From Parietichytrium sp. I65-24A (Eukaryota; Sar; Bigyra; Thraustochytrida; Thraustochytriidae), in assembly GCA_012862575.1 (NCBI GenBank), contig BLSF01000048.1, positions 67,797-131,796 of the forward strand: a stretch of 64,000 nt of DNA. Direction: 5' to 3'. Made by a program: the position numbers and the translations under genes. Below are positions 45,962-57,732 of the stretch, one piece after another. Each line of letters begins with the position of its first letter. The first letter of the stretch is position 1. Below the pieces are notes generated by a model. It was given only the letters and a program-made list of their open reading frames with translations, was not told the origin of the DNA and did no database searches.

Positions 45962-47982
45962 ATGCGAGTGAGGGCGTGGTGCGCGCTGCTGGCCGCGATC
46001 GGCACTGCGTGTTCGGCGCAGGAAGAAATCGACGCTGATGAGCTGAGGGAGCTGCTGATTGGGCTCGGCGAGAAGCGCGCCGAAAGGGAGTTCGAGAACG
46101 GCGCGAGGACGTTCAAGTACCTGGATTATGACGCCATTGAGACAGAGCTGCAGCGCCTGGAGCAAGCCTACCCGGACCTCGTGGAGGTGTTCGATGCGCA
46201 GACAAAGTACGGGCTCCCTTCCCCCGGGACCTGCGGTTCGCGCCCGTGCGTTCAGTATGTCATGCGCATTACCAATGAGAAGACGCTGCCGGACCCGTAT
46301 CGCCCGGAGGTGTTCTTCAGCGGAGAGCTCCACGGCAACGAGCGCGTTGGGCCAACGACGGTGATGGAATTCGCTAGGCAACTGCTCGAGTCGTACGCGG
46401 CCTGTGACAACCCGTGGCTCAAGCGACTCGTGGATACTCGTTCCATCTATATCATGCCTTCCACCAACTCGCTCGGGTATTATGTCAACACCCGCGAAGA
46501 AGCCGGTGTGGACCCAAACCGCGACTTTCCAATCGACTCGCCTTCCACCTGTATGGAGACCATCGCAGCTCGGGCTGTGAACGAGGTTTGGCGGGAGCAC
46601 TTGTTTCAGATCGCGCTCACCTACCACGGCGGGATGCAATCTATCGCTTTCGAGTGGGGCACGGTCAGCAATCTGAGGACACCTGTGAGCCCGGACGACA
46701 ACGCCCAGCTAATGCTCGGCTCTTCGATGAGCGCATTCGCCGGAGCTGTCGTCGGTGAGGGTCGTTACCCACACGGCCGTTTGAACGACCAGGTATACCC
46801 TGTGAGAGGTAAGTTGCGAAGGCGCTTTTGGGCTTTTTTTTTGGGGGGGGGGAGTTGGGCTCGCATTGTAATGTCGAGGCTCGCGCGTTTTCTTTTTCTA
46901 ACTGATGTGAGGTGACGATCACAGGAGGCATGGAGGACTGGGGATATGCAGGCTCATGGCTTGCGTCGTCTCCTTGCAACCCGGCTCGACACAGCGGGTA
47001 CGCCGCCGAGAAGACTACGTACGGAGACAGTGTTCTGCGGGCTTTCAACATTCTTATCGAGTGCTCAAAGTACAAGATTCCGGCCGAAAGCATTCTTGGC
47101 GGTCAAAAACAGCTTTTCAGACCGGAAGGATCGGCTGATGGCCACATCCCGCGCAATATTCGCTTGGCTCTGTTGGTCACAGATCTGGTGCAGCCATATA
47201 TTCAGTGGGTCTCTATGAGCTCAGACAATCTGACGTTTGCATGGGAAGTCGGTGGCGCAATGCATGTCGACGAGACTTACTTGAAATATGAAGTTGAGAA
47301 CTCCGATGGGTCCGTCGAGTTCAAACAATCAGAGGCGTTCTCCGGGCCCACGAGATGGTCTAGTGGGGGCGCCTTCACCGGTTCAAACTTGACCATCAAT
47401 GTTAACGCTTTGAATGGAAGGGATATCGACCTCTCTGACGAGGATGAGATCCAGGACCGTGATCTCTGGCCATACATACCAGCCTTTCAGGCAACATTGG
47501 AAATACCAAGTGGGGCGAAACTTCTAAGCGTCACCGCGTATGCAATCGTCGACCAGGCTTGGAAAGAGCAGCCTCGTCAAGCAACTCCAGCCTTGTCACC
47601 CCAGTCCCACATGGTGAACGCGAGGACAAACACTGCTTGGGAACACGAAAACGGTGGCCACAAGGTGAAAGGAAAAATCTTGTGGGACTCTCCAACCATT
47701 ATTTTCGCAAACGCTGGTACATCAGGGACGAGCCCCACCAGCCAGCCAAGTGTATCAAGTAAAAGCGGTGCACCAAGCGCCTCTCCAACAACAGGAGCTC
47801 CAACTCTAAGGTGTCAGCCTGCCGATCCTTGCACGACAACAGACAGCCCTGTGTCTTCTAGTGCAAGCAAGTCTGCGCTGGTACTTTTGCCGCCTGCACT
47901 AGGTGTTGTTGTTGCATTTATGATATTTCGAACGTCAAGCCGATATGCTCGCTACCATAGGCTTGAAGATGACGGGCTTTAA
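45962..47982 (+). CDS. M14 zinc carboxypeptidase, type I membrane protein
   Basis: Exons 45962-46808 and 46925-47982 (116-base intron, GTAAGT...CACAG), 634 residues. A signal peptide (MRVRAWCALLAAIGTACSA) opens it. Zinc ligands are visible as HxxE in GELHGNERVG (His124, Glu127) and His222 in LTYHGGMQSIAF. Substrate-binding DPNRDFP is present. GGMEDWGYAGSW spans the splice join. LIECSKYKIP holds Glu328 at the likely catalytic position. So all key residues are intact. A Ser/Thr/Pro-rich stalk and a hydrophobic segment (LVLLPPALGVVVAFMIF) precede a short cytosolic tail, placing the enzyme on the cell surface or in the secretory pathway, removing C-terminal residues from peptides. Basic-residue preference, as in the CPM/CPD branch, is possible but not shown. 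Confidence 0.9.
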
Positions 47983-48483
47983 ACCGCTTCATGGGAGGTG
48001 GTGCTCTGCAACGTTCGCCGCGGCAGTTTGCTCTGTGTGCAATTAATTTAATGAGAAGCAAATATCACTTGGGCTGTGGCTGGCCGCCAAGTGATTGAAG
48101 ACTACACATTATCGTTTCCCTGGTGTGCTTTTATTATCATCCGAGAATAGGAAACAATCAATTACTTCACGATTAGAATATCTCTTTTGCCCTTCCTTCT
48201 TTCGTTCCTTTTGGTTGGGGTTGCTTGTCATCATGTTGATAGTTTCTTGGCGGTTTGTGAGCATCATCTTGATTAGATGAATGCGCATTTGCATTCTGCA
48301 CTGGCCACGAAAAAGGGTACAATCACGACGCTAGCTCGAGCGAACAGGGAAACAAGAAATGGTGAAGAAAGCACTGTTCATAAGTTGGCGAAATTTTAAC
48401 TCCAGCATCAGTCGAAAAAGCTAGCGAAAAGGTGTGAAAAGAAAAGTGTGAATGGCCGATTCGAGTAAAGAATCGTTGTGAAA
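47983..48483. other. Convergent 3' intergenic region
   Basis: 501 bases between converging stops. AT-rich; TTAATTTAATGAG near 48042 may serve 3'-end formation. No gene. Confidence 0.5.
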
Positions 48484-51060
48484 TTAAGAGCAAATGGTGA
48501 TGCCTTTGGCGACGGTACGGCAGTTCTTGTTTGGGAGCGCTGCTTGACGCTGAAGATGGATACTCTCAGCGTAATATTGGGGAAACACATCACTAAAATT
48601 GAGAGCAGTGCTGTTCGCCACGGCAACGAAGGGAGTGAACGCTGCATGCAATGCGGGATTGCTCGGCGCATTCGGCGGTATTCCCAGAGATGGTGCCAGA
48701 ATCTTCGCTACAGACAACTCTATTCGCATAGTAACCCATCGTGAATGATTTGGACAAGGGAAAAATGTTATCTCCTGACTCTTGGGGTCAAGCAAGATGC
48801 CCATATAGTCCTTCCAATCAAACAGATTCTTCTCTGCCTCCACGAGGCTAGCAGGTCCAGCGACCTTCCCCTGGGCAATGATTGAACCCTTGGTGGACAC
48901 CGCCCAGATATCCTGTGACGTTAGGGGCAAAGGGCTCAGCATCAGCCCAACAAATGCTGCCCTGCCCAGCGTCTTAATATTTGCCTGCCAAAAGTGGCGG
49001 GAGGGGCCACGGAAACCGCTATCGAATAAACCTATGTTTGGAGCCAAGCCGGCGAGGGGCTCTCTAGCGAGCCCAAAGGCGAAGTGGCACAGACCATTCC
49101 CGCTCGTGTACTCCAGCGAGTCCTGAAACGATAAACGATGGACCTGCAGCCCCTGCAGATACTCGTGCTTGGACCCCTTCTTGCAAACGTCAGGGTGGGT
49201 AGCTTCGTATTTCTTATCAAGAGAGCTCCATATCGCGTCCATCTGTCGAAATCTTCCCACGGCCCAGGTCTCTTTCAAGTTGCTACCTTCAGAGTAAGAG
49301 AATAAATTATTCAACCAATGATGCGGCGGTGAAGGATGGTTGGTCCATGGAAAAGACGTTGTCTCCACCATCTTGCTCCATGGCAAAATATTATCCAGTG
49401 GCTCGAGGACGTTTAGCCACGTGAATTGGGATGACGCGGAGTGAAGAGCGCTCTCGGATACTCCAGCAGCGGTCTCTGCGCAAACTATCCCATTAGAGAT
49501 GAGACGCTTTGACCAAGTTTGCGTGTGCGGCACCGGGGCCACTTTTCCTTCTTTTTTGACACGAAGAGATCCAGCCCCGTCCACATTCGAATATAGCGTC
49601 TTGCGTTCAGAAGTAGCGAGAGGAAGAAAGGCAAGAGGCCGGCAGGTACTGTAGTCTTCCCCGGTCGCGGACTGGTCATTTGAAGACGACGGCACGCTGT
49701 CCACTCGAACATTCACTTTAGCACCTGGCTGCAGCCACAAACCCGGAACAAGGCCGTGTTTGCTCCAGTGTACACCATGGTGGGTTGGGGCAGATATTGC
49801 GCCTTTTAGGTACACATTGACGTCGCCGACCGAGCGAATCTGGGCGTCCACATACTTGCTGGCAGCATTCGACACGAACACGGAAGGAATTTTAATCTCT
49901 AGAGCATCTTCCTCTCGATCAAATTGGTCCATGATGATGAGATCGTACTTGGCCGGGGCGTCCTGAACCTTTTTTGGTTTGGCCGGATAATTGTCCGCCA
50001 CAATTACTGCGAATGCACCAGCGTTCTGTCCATTGAGCACCTTGTCCAAGAAGTCGCACTCACCGCGGATTGCAAACAGGATATTGCCTTTAACCTGGCG
50101 AGCTACATCGCGAGGCAATGGCGAGCATGCATTTAGCGGTGACGCAACGATAAGTTTCGCTGTCAAAGCCGCCCCAAAGGGAAGATCGGGGCCGAAATTA
50201 GCTGATTCAAAATCAAACTGAACCCCGTTCAAAGTTAAAGTCTGTTTTAGGAGAACGTGGTTCCGCACTTCGGTGTACTTGCTCCCCGTAGGATCTGCGA
50301 GAAGGGGGGCAAAACCATCCAAAGACAGAATCATCCTCTTGTCGTTCTTGTTGGTAGAATAGGTCAAAGTATTCTTCTCAAGGTCTACGTCCATAATCTG
50401 TTGAAGAGAAGAGGACGGTCTCGGTTAGCGGGAACAAATCAAAATTTGGGGCTATCTGCAACTTGCCCGAGGCACGAAAGCGAGCACTGAGACTTACAAT
50501 GCTTCGGGACTGGCCCAAACCGTCCGTACTGTAAGCTCCCCAGATTGAGTCGTCATTCATCTCGGACTTTGGGTCTGAAACTCCGGCAGCAATCCACCCG
50601 CCGTCGGAGTCAACCATCCACTCCCTGTACAAAAGATCGCCTGGTCTGGAATCCAGCTTGGGCACCAAGCCCAACCGAAACCGTGAAGCATCGTCCTGCG
50701 CCTCCGCCACCACCCTGTCAGGTTATAAGGATCCACTCACAGCAGGTGAGCGAAAAGAAATGAACGCGGGAACAATCTGCATGCATGCTGCACAACTTAC
50801 CTAAACTTGTCACCAACAGCTCCAATCCGCTTGAGAGCCCAGCCTAACATGCCTGGGCTGCGAATCGCCCTGTGCGCCACCGCCGCAACCTCGCCATGCG
50901 CCAAAATCACGTCTAGCTGCGCCGGGCTCTCATGCTCCCAGTCCATTATAAACTGCGAGGAAGCTTCGTGCCAGCGCAATTCTAACGATGGGCCCAGCGC
51001 AGCCGGGCTGTGCACCAGAAGCCCAGCTAGCGCCAGCGCCAAGGCGTTTCTCGGCGCCAT
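48484..51060 (-). CDS. Secreted PA-domain protein of unknown function
   Basis: Three exons, 51060-50801, 50714-50498 and 50397-48484 (introns 86 and 100 bases; donors GTAAGT; acceptors CTGACAG and CTTCAACAG), 796 residues. MAPRNALALALAGLLVHSPA is a signal peptide. A beta-rich stretch at about 95-165 (WMVDSDGGWIAAGVSDPKSE) faintly resembles a DOMON-type fold. A PA (protease-associated) domain follows at about 230-340: GNILFAIRGECDFLDKV, AFAVIVADN, KIPSVFVS. The remaining 450 residues include many aromatic and Cys positions but match no family I recognise, and no protease or glycosidase motif is visible. It probably works in the secretory pathway or outside the cell. The exon chain is supported by phase and by the signal peptide in exon 1. 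Confidence 0.72.
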
Positions 51061-52671
51061 CTTCCTCCGCTCGCAACTCGCAGGTCGCAGGTCGCAGCTC
51101 GCAGGATAGCCTCTTGCCTAGCCCCGCGCCGCAGTATGCATGCAAAACTCGCCAACTTGGGAGCCCTCCAACCAACGCTGCTCCGCACCGCGTGGGAGTA
51201 TAGAAAGACGGCAGAGCGGGTTCTCCGCGACCGGCCAGAGGTTTTCCAGCGCGTGGGTTCTTGGGTTCCCGACCCGGTTCTTGCCCCGCAGCGCTCCTCT
51301 CCCGCCTTCGCGTTGTCCAAACGAAAGAAAGGCCGCGGTGAAAAGTTTTCCAAGATCGTCAGAATCGTCAGCCAGTGACAAAAAACACGTGGAAATGCGG
51401 AGGAAAATGTTGGGGAAAATACCATGAAAATCGCCAAGGAATTCCAACGAACCCCCTCCACTTCCTCATAGGAATCCGTAAGCGTTGTGTATGGAATATC
51501 ACTGGGTAATGAGTACTGCTAGCCAGACCAGTGTGTGAAAATTCTGTTCAGTGAAAGACTTTTCCATCTTCACGATTCGAGTGCAAGGCGCTGCTGGTCG
51601 GGAGCATGGCTCGTGCTTGTCGTGCTGCATCGTTGTGTCCAGCGCTCGCAACTTTCTGAATTTCAGACTATAGTTTCATTGCGGGGAACCCGGTTGGGAG
51701 AAGTAGAGCTCACTCAGCCTTCGCACTGCACAAGCTGCACAAGTGCTCAAGTTCAGAGGCACTTTTTCCCCTCACTCTCTGAACTTAGCTGACTGTGAAT
51801 CCTGAATTCCCACAGGGAAACCTGAAGTCTGGATTTTTATTTCCAATTAAGAATCCAGAATTCAAAGCTTTCGTACCGGTACTGAGTAGTCTCTTCGAAA
51901 GTGCTCGCAATTCAGAATTTTCAGAATTCAGATAATTTAATTTTTCGAAAATGAGAATTCAGAAGAGATGACGTGCAGTGATCCACATTCACATGTCAAT
52001 GCGAACTTACACGTACTTTCGTAGAGAAGAATTCATGCCTCACTTTAGCGGCCACTTAACAAGCACCCCATAGTGACCTTACCCGTAGCCAAATGAGGTA
52101 GGTAGGGCGGAGTAGTGTGACTCTCTAGAGTAAATTAGGGCAGTATTTGAGCGGTGAAATTCAATTGACTCTCCTCTCTCTCCTCAACAACAGGCGCTGT
52201 TACGAGGCTTAAGATAATTTTATAAAAGAGAAGGTAACGAAATGCTAGCGTCCTAGTGGTACGCACCACGAGGTTTGAGTACTACTAGTCCTACCGTATT
52301 ACTTACTGAAGTACTGGTAACATGAGCTCGGCCATTAGACAGATGACGTAGTACTCGGTACTATGCGTTACAGAAGGCGCTGACTCAGACTCACACTGTG
52401 GCACTCCGAGTGGGACTGACCACTGACTGTGTGAGGAGAGAGAGAGGCAGAGAGCAGTTGTATCGCGGTACTATGGTGAACTGCTAGTGCCTCCGCGGAC
52501 AGCTGCGAGTCCTCACCGCAAGTACCGCGAGTACCGCGAGTACAGTGGGACGCCGGCCGATTGCGTTGGACCGATTTGACAGTGCTACGGAAGAAAAGGG
52601 CAAAGGAAGCAGGGAAGCAGAGAAGAAGTAAAAGTCAGTTGTGGTGGTGAGTTTGCGGAGACCAGCCGAGG
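51061..52671. other. Divergent intergenic region, no gene
   Basis: 1.6 kb between the PA-domain gene and the lipase gene. Holds tandem AGGTCGC units (51083-51100), a cluster of TTCAGAA elements (51800-51965), GTAC-rich words (52257-52360) and a GTACCGCGA triplicate (52518-52545). No supported gene. Confidence 0.55.
51909..51965. repeat. Cluster of TTCAGAA heptamer elements
   Basis: TTCAGAATTTTCAGAATTCAG at 51911-51931 and AGAATTCAGAAG at 51954-51965, part of a family of short intergenic elements also found elsewhere in the window. Confidence 0.7.
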
Positions 52672-55600
52672 ATGTCGCTGGCCGACCCCACAGTCGGCGG
52701 CCGCGAGGAGAGGCGGTCGAATGGAAAAGGAGATGCTGGGTCGCCCGGGTCGAGCGTGCAGGAGTTGGGGGACAGTGTGTCGCTGTGGAAGAGCTGGTCG
52801 GTGAATATTGAGCGGAACCCCTCCGTGCTGGTGGAGGCGATGAGCAGCAAGTCTATAAATATTGTGCTCGGACTCACGTTTTTGGCGTTCGTGTTTGCGT
52901 TCATATATATTTTGATCGTGGTCTCCATTGCCGTGAGTCGGTGCAAAAGTGAGATAAACACAATTGGTAGCAACACGTGGCTGAAAACAATCTTCAATTC
53001 AATGTTCACGTTTGACGGATCGCTCGCAACAGCAAACGCCTTGCTGCGAGGCATGTTGGAATTCTATGGCGAGGAAAACAAGGTTGGTCCAAAACTCCCG
53101 AACCTGAATTATGGGACCTTGCCGTGGTGCGCAGGTTGCACCGCCGAGGAGCTCCAAAGCATCTATCAAAACATCACAAACGAATACCCCACTGATCTCC
53201 TCCCGTCAGGCGAGAACGTGACTGGAATCAATGTGACGATCGAATTGATAGATTTTCTTCTGGAGAACACCACGTTTGGCAATACGTCGCCGTCTTGTCT
53301 TTACGGCCTTGGTTTGGAGATGTACAGCGCTGGGAGCCTTGGGCAATATCTCGTGTCATTCGCGACTCCAGCGCTTTTGGAAGCTGTACATACATACGGC
53401 GGATTGGAGGCAATGAAGCCCTGGGCGGGGCCTGCTTTGTTGTGTTTGATGGAGGAGGCTCCCGAATCTACATGCTTAACGCCTTGTGGCGTGCCTTCCA
53501 AAATGGACATTACCGTCAACTTGACGTCTCTCGAGATCACAGACTTGCTGTCTGGAGAGGTTTTCAGCCTGTTTGATGCCGTAAGGCTCTGGAGGCGGTG
53601 CGCGCTCTACACCTTGTCTGAGTTCATGGACCAATGTTCAGTCGATGGAGAGTGGGTGAGCATGTTGCAAGAGTCAGAAGCCGCCACTAGCGAAATTTCT
53701 GTGGAAAGCAGAATATCCACGTCGACAAGAGTGCTCTTCGAATCACCGACCGCGGTGGACCCTGTTGGGAATATTCGCAGATCCGGAAATGCCAAAAGGG
53801 ACCTCGCGTTCGATCCTGATGCTGTAGATTCCGTAAACCAAAACGGCGTGGTCTTTCAGCAGTGGATTAAAAGCGACGCTTTGAATCGAACCTACTATGA
53901 GAAATTCGGGGAGTACGTGAGAAACAGCTTTCTGGCTTCAAACGACGTGTTCAGCATCTTGTCTGCCTCGTGTGCAGAGAAAACTGATACTGAGGACTAC
54001 ATTTACTCGTTGGCCTTTGAAACTTCTTCGTCTGGCATGTTTTCACCTCTAGCCGATATAGAAGACATCGAAGCGCGTATCAAGGAAGTTGGGGTGTGCT
54101 GGACAGCTTACACACTGTATTTCTACCATCACAGAGGATGCTATCAAAAGATCTTGAACACTTACATCTCCGACAAGGATATTAATGCCACGCTCAACGA
54201 AACGTCGTATGATGATGCCGCTTACGAAGTTGCAGTTGTGCTCATCTTTGAGCTTCTCGAAGGCGGGACCTTCTACAACAATATATCACTTGGAGACGAT
54301 GCTCCACAGGGGTACAGTGCCATAAGCTTTTATGAGCGCGCACTAGCTTTTGAGAACAACAAGACTGGTCGAGACTTCTTTCAGGACATTATGTTTCTAA
54401 ATCGGAGTGATCTTGGTGATTTAGGGTACCTTATCTTCCCAAGAGACATATCGGAGTTTCATGACATGTATGGGACCTGCATGGAGTCCATGGAAAACGC
54501 TCCAGCGGAGATGTCCAAACTGCTGAACTTCCTTCAAGTTATCCAAGAGTGTCAAAGCCCCGCAGTTCAGCTCTATGCTGGGTGGGCAATCCAGGCGGCA
54601 TCTGCAATATTTATGTGCAGTCTGTTGTGTCTGCACGTCTTCTGGTGTCTAGGCGGAGCCGCGAACAGGTTCACGTTGTCCGTCTTACTCTTCATCATAT
54701 CATCCATCTTCCTGATGAATTTTTACTTTTTCACGTACGATCTCGTTGAGCTCACGCCAACAGAGATTATCCATGGGATGTTTTTCAACGTCTCAACCTC
54801 AACGCAGATCTCGGAGATCACCGATTCCATTCTGCCCGCGTTTTTCAACTCCTTAGGGCTGGGCCTCTTCTTTCTGGCGCTCTGCGCAGGTTTATCCGGG
54901 ATCGAGAGCATGGAGCTGCGGGAGAGACGGGAGAGCGATCAGGTTGCGCTTCGCGGCTTCAATTCTCTCGCTGTAGCCATGAGAAAAGTGGTAGAGTCCA
55001 AAGGCAAAATGTTGTACCAAGGTCCAGTCGTAATCGTATACGTGCTGATTCGCGGAGTTTTATGTCCGCTTGTTTTCCATTGTTTCGTGGGAGTCGTTCC
55101 TTTTGTCCCGGTCATCACGGTGATTCGAATCTGTCAGTATCCCGACGTCTCCGCGTTTCCTCGCTGCAACTCCCCAGATGTGGACGATGCGCTCGGTGCG
55201 CTGCCTTTTATTGGGATCATGATATCCATCACCATCGATTTGGGCTTGTTCGCCCTGTTGGGTTTTGAGTGGAAGAGGTGCAATCGAAATGTCAGCTCCA
55301 TGCCGTTCTCTCAAGCTCGGTCGAGCCACTTGCTGCTTTCCGTCCTATCACTGAACACCCATCTCCTCTTTTATGGAGTTTTCTTCGCCGCAATCCTTTA
55401 CTGCACTTTGATGGACGTCGTGCTCGGCTACAATGGCGTTTTCGCGTTCACTTTAGATAGCGTTGGAGACGTAGAAACCTCTGTTGACAACGTGTCACTC
55501 TCTGTGACAGGCGTGCACCATTGGAGTATCGGCTTTCTTCTGATGTTCGCCGTGTACACGGTTGGCTGGGCTATAATGGTCACTCCGATGAACACGTTCG

Positions 55601-57165
55601 TGTCGCGCATAATGTTTGGCAACGCGTCAAAAGACTCGGCTCGTGTGCAGTTCGTGAGAACAGAGAGGGAATTGCTTGTCGGGCAAGCTTCTACGGTTGG
55701 ATATTCACTCCTCTTCGACCAGAGCACATTCTGCCTTGAAACTCAGTTCACGAACGCTATGGTCTCGCACACATCTTACCACGTAGGGCCAACCGAAGAT
55801 GGTTCGTCCTTCGTGCCTTCAGGTTTTCAGGTCCTTGAGTATATAACGTGTGAGGTCACGGATACACACGCCTGGGTTGTTGCTTCCCCTTCCAAGGTCT
55901 ATGTGTCCTTTCGCGGCACGACAAGCCGGAAGAACGCAAAGACAGACCTTACGTTACAACTTGTGGAACTCGCTTGGGCGAAGGACTTTGCGCAGAGCGC
56001 CGTGACCCCGAATGAAGAGCAATCATCATATAATCCTCTCGGCCGATTTTTCCGCAAGCCCAAAGCCCACGATCCGCTCCCATCATCGGCGTCGATGAGT
56101 GACAGCATGTCAAGGTCACGGAATACCCTCTCTTACGAAAATTGCAGAGACCGCGCTCTGCACATGCTCGCTCAGTATCAACTTGCGAACCGCAAAGCAA
56201 ATGTGCACAAAGGCTTTTTGACAGCGTTCCATCGCGTTCAAGATCGAATTTTACGAGCTGTCGTCAAACATTTTTCCGAAAACCCCAAAAAGGCGAGGAT
56301 CGTCGTAACAACTGGCCATAGTCTTGGAGGCGGGTTGGCCTGTGTTGCTGGCGCCTACTTGGGTAGTGCAATTCCGAAAGCTGTTGTGCAGGTCTCGACA
56401 TTTGGGGCACCGCGGCCAGGTAACTATTCGTTCAAGAGATATTTCCAGCAACGTGTGTCGAGTTGCTGGAGGTCCGTCAAACTTGGGGATCCTATCCCGA
56501 AGACTCCATTTAGAAATCCGTTTTCACGAACCTCAGGATACACTCATGTTGGCACAGAGCTCCTTTTGGACGCCACCGGAGACTTAATTATTGACCCCAC
56601 TTTGCTCGAGCATCATCTTTTGCAGCGCTGTCGCCGCGGCTCACTAGCCACCGATCACAAAGCGGTGGCATATATGAATGCGTTTTTGCTCTTTTCGATC
56701 GGTCTGATGAGAACGCAGTCGGAGGAGGAGGGCGGTGATTTATTCAAACCACAGTTGTGGCCAAATATTCAGCAGCGGGTGCAAGTCGCAATCGATAGTC
56801 AAGGGGCGGCCTTAGCAATCATCAAAGCTTACATTGAAGAACTAGCTGCGCAGGCGGTCCACGAGGAAGTCCTCGTCTCTGGAGACGCTGTGAGTGAGAA
56901 CGCTACCATCCCAGTCCAAACGGAAAACATATCCCCCGCCGATCTTCTCGGAGTTGTCATTGGGATGGAGGGCGCTTCGGGGGCTTTGAAGACTCTGGAC
57001 GAGGAAGAAGGGTTGCACTCCCATCTGGACGAGGAAACATCTGACAACGAAACCATGACACCATCGAGTGCCATAAGCCACCTAACCGAGGTCGAGTCTC
57101 ACGCGTCGTCCATTTCTTTGGAGAATGTCGACCAGGCAAAGAGGAGCCATCTCGCATTGCAGTAA
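52672..57165 (+). CDS. Polytopic membrane class-3 lipase
   Basis: Single exon, 1,497 residues. A first membrane segment lies at about 60-88. Residues about 90-625 form a large domain with many N-glycosylation sequons (NIT, NVT, NTT, NLT, NRT, NAT, NKT), so it faces the lumen or outside. Seven further hydrophobic segments at about 630-990 follow (for example IFMCSLLCLHVFWCLGG and IGFLLMFAVYTVGWAIM). From about 1010 a class-3 lipase domain reads YVSFRGTTS (oxyanion region), HKGFLTAFHRV, TTGHSLGGGLA (nucleophile Ser1217), TFGAPRPGNY, GDPIPK (Asp1273) and DHKAVAYM (His1329), so the triad is complete. Membrane helices plus a cytosolic lipase recall diacylglycerol lipases, which have four helices and no glycodomain. 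The tail is acidic. Confidence 0.87.
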   Translation: MSLADPTVGGREERRSNGKGDAGSPGSSVQELGDSVSLWKSWSVNIERNPSVLVEAMSSKSINIVLGLTFLAFVFAFIYILIVVSIAVSRCKSEINTIGSNTWLKTIFNSMFTFDGSLATANALLRGMLEFYGEENKVGPKLPNLNYGTLPWCAGCTAEELQSIYQNITNEYPTDLLPSGENVTGINVTIELIDFLLENTTFGNTSPSCLYGLGLEMYSAGSLGQYLVSFATPALLEAVHTYGGLEAMKPWAGPALLCLMEEAPESTCLTPCGVPSKMDITVNLTSLEITDLLSGEVFSLFDAVRLWRRCALYTLSEFMDQCSVDGEWVSMLQESEAATSEISVESRISTSTRVLFESPTAVDPVGNIRRSGNAKRDLAFDPDAVDSVNQNGVVFQQWIKSDALNRTYYEKFGEYVRNSFLASNDVFSILSASCAEKTDTEDYIYSLAFETSSSGMFSPLADIEDIEARIKEVGVCWTAYTLYFYHHRGCYQKILNTYISDKDINATLNETSYDDAAYEVAVVLIFELLEGGTFYNNISLGDDAPQGYSAISFYERALAFENNKTGRDFFQDIMFLNRSDLGDLGYLIFPRDISEFHDMYGTCMESMENAPAEMSKLLNFLQVIQECQSPAVQLYAGWAIQAASAIFMCSLLCLHVFWCLGGAANRFTLSVLLFIISSIFLMNFYFFTYDLVELTPTEIIHGMFFNVSTSTQISEITDSILPAFFNSLGLGLFFLALCAGLSGIESMELRERRESDQVALRGFNSLAVAMRKVVESKGKMLYQGPVVIVYVLIRGVLCPLVFHCFVGVVPFVPVITVIRICQYPDVSAFPRCNSPDVDDALGALPFIGIMISITIDLGLFALLGFEWKRCNRNVSSMPFSQARSSHLLLSVLSLNTHLLFYGVFFAAILYCTLMDVVLGYNGVFAFTLDSVGDVETSVDNVSLSVTGVHHWSIGFLLMFAVYTVGWAIMVTPMNTFVSRIMFGNASKDSARVQFVRTERELLVGQASTVGYSLLFDQSTFCLETQFTNAMVSHTSYHVGPTEDGSSFVPSGFQVLEYITCEVTDTHAWVVASPSKVYVSFRGTTSRKNAKTDLTLQLVELAWAKDFAQSAVTPNEEQSSYNPLGRFFRKPKAHDPLPSSASMSDSMSRSRNTLSYENCRDRALHMLAQYQLANRKANVHKGFLTAFHRVQDRILRAVVKHFSENPKKARIVVTTGHSLGGGLACVAGAYLGSAIPKAVVQVSTFGAPRPGNYSFKRYFQQRVSSCWRSVKLGDPIPKTPFRNPFSRTSGYTHVGTELLLDATGDLIIDPTLLEHHLLQRCRRGSLATDHKAVAYMNAFLLFSIGLMRTQSEEEGGDLFKPQLWPNIQQRVQVAIDSQGAALAIIKAYIEELAAQAVHEEVLVSGDAVSENATIPVQTENISPADLLGVVIGMEGASGALKTLDEEEGLHSHLDEETSDNETMTPSSAISHLTEVESHASSISLENVDQAKRSHLALQ

Positions 57166-57732
57166 AGTATTAAGTTGAGCGTCATTCTGCTCTTTCTTCA
57201 CTGATTGTGGAGCAGAATGGACGTCTATCTTCTCTCAGAGTATATATTGTTTCGTGTTGTAATTGCCAGGTAGAGAAGAAAGTTTGGAATCGTAGATTAC
57301 CAGGGAGGACAAGGTGCGCTCCTCCCTTCATCTCGAGAGTTGATTGGTTGTTCTATTTCCTTTGCTGATCAACTATTTTTTTTCCCGAAGAATTACAATT
57401 TTCTAAGTAATCTAACAAACAAATAAAAATAAGTACTTTTTTTGTCGCAGATTACCCAAATTTTCTGGCGCATCTTTACACCGGCGCAGCTCGTTTGTTA
57501 ACCTGCCAAGAAAGTGGACTGTTTTGCAGAAGAGTTTGTTCTTGATTGAGATAAGTAAAATAAGCGCTCTAACCCTCTATAGAATTAGAGCGATTGCAGC
57601 ACGGGCTGCTGACGACTTGATTGTATGTATACACCCCGACACAGTTTTGTATTCTAAAACCAACAGCGAACACAGGGTCAAGTAGGAATCTTGTTGCGGT
57701 GACGGGAAAAGGAGAATGCGAACACAGCTGCT
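57166..57732. other. Convergent 3' intergenic region
   Basis: 567 bases between the lipase and sulfotransferase stops. AT-rich with AACAAATAAAAATAAG near 57417, a plausible polyadenylation region. No gene. Confidence 0.5.

Noticed and set aside
45896-46639. 247-codon minus-strand frame opposite the carboxypeptidase
   Set aside because: Shadow of the M14 coding strand, which has intact zinc-binding and catalytic motifs.
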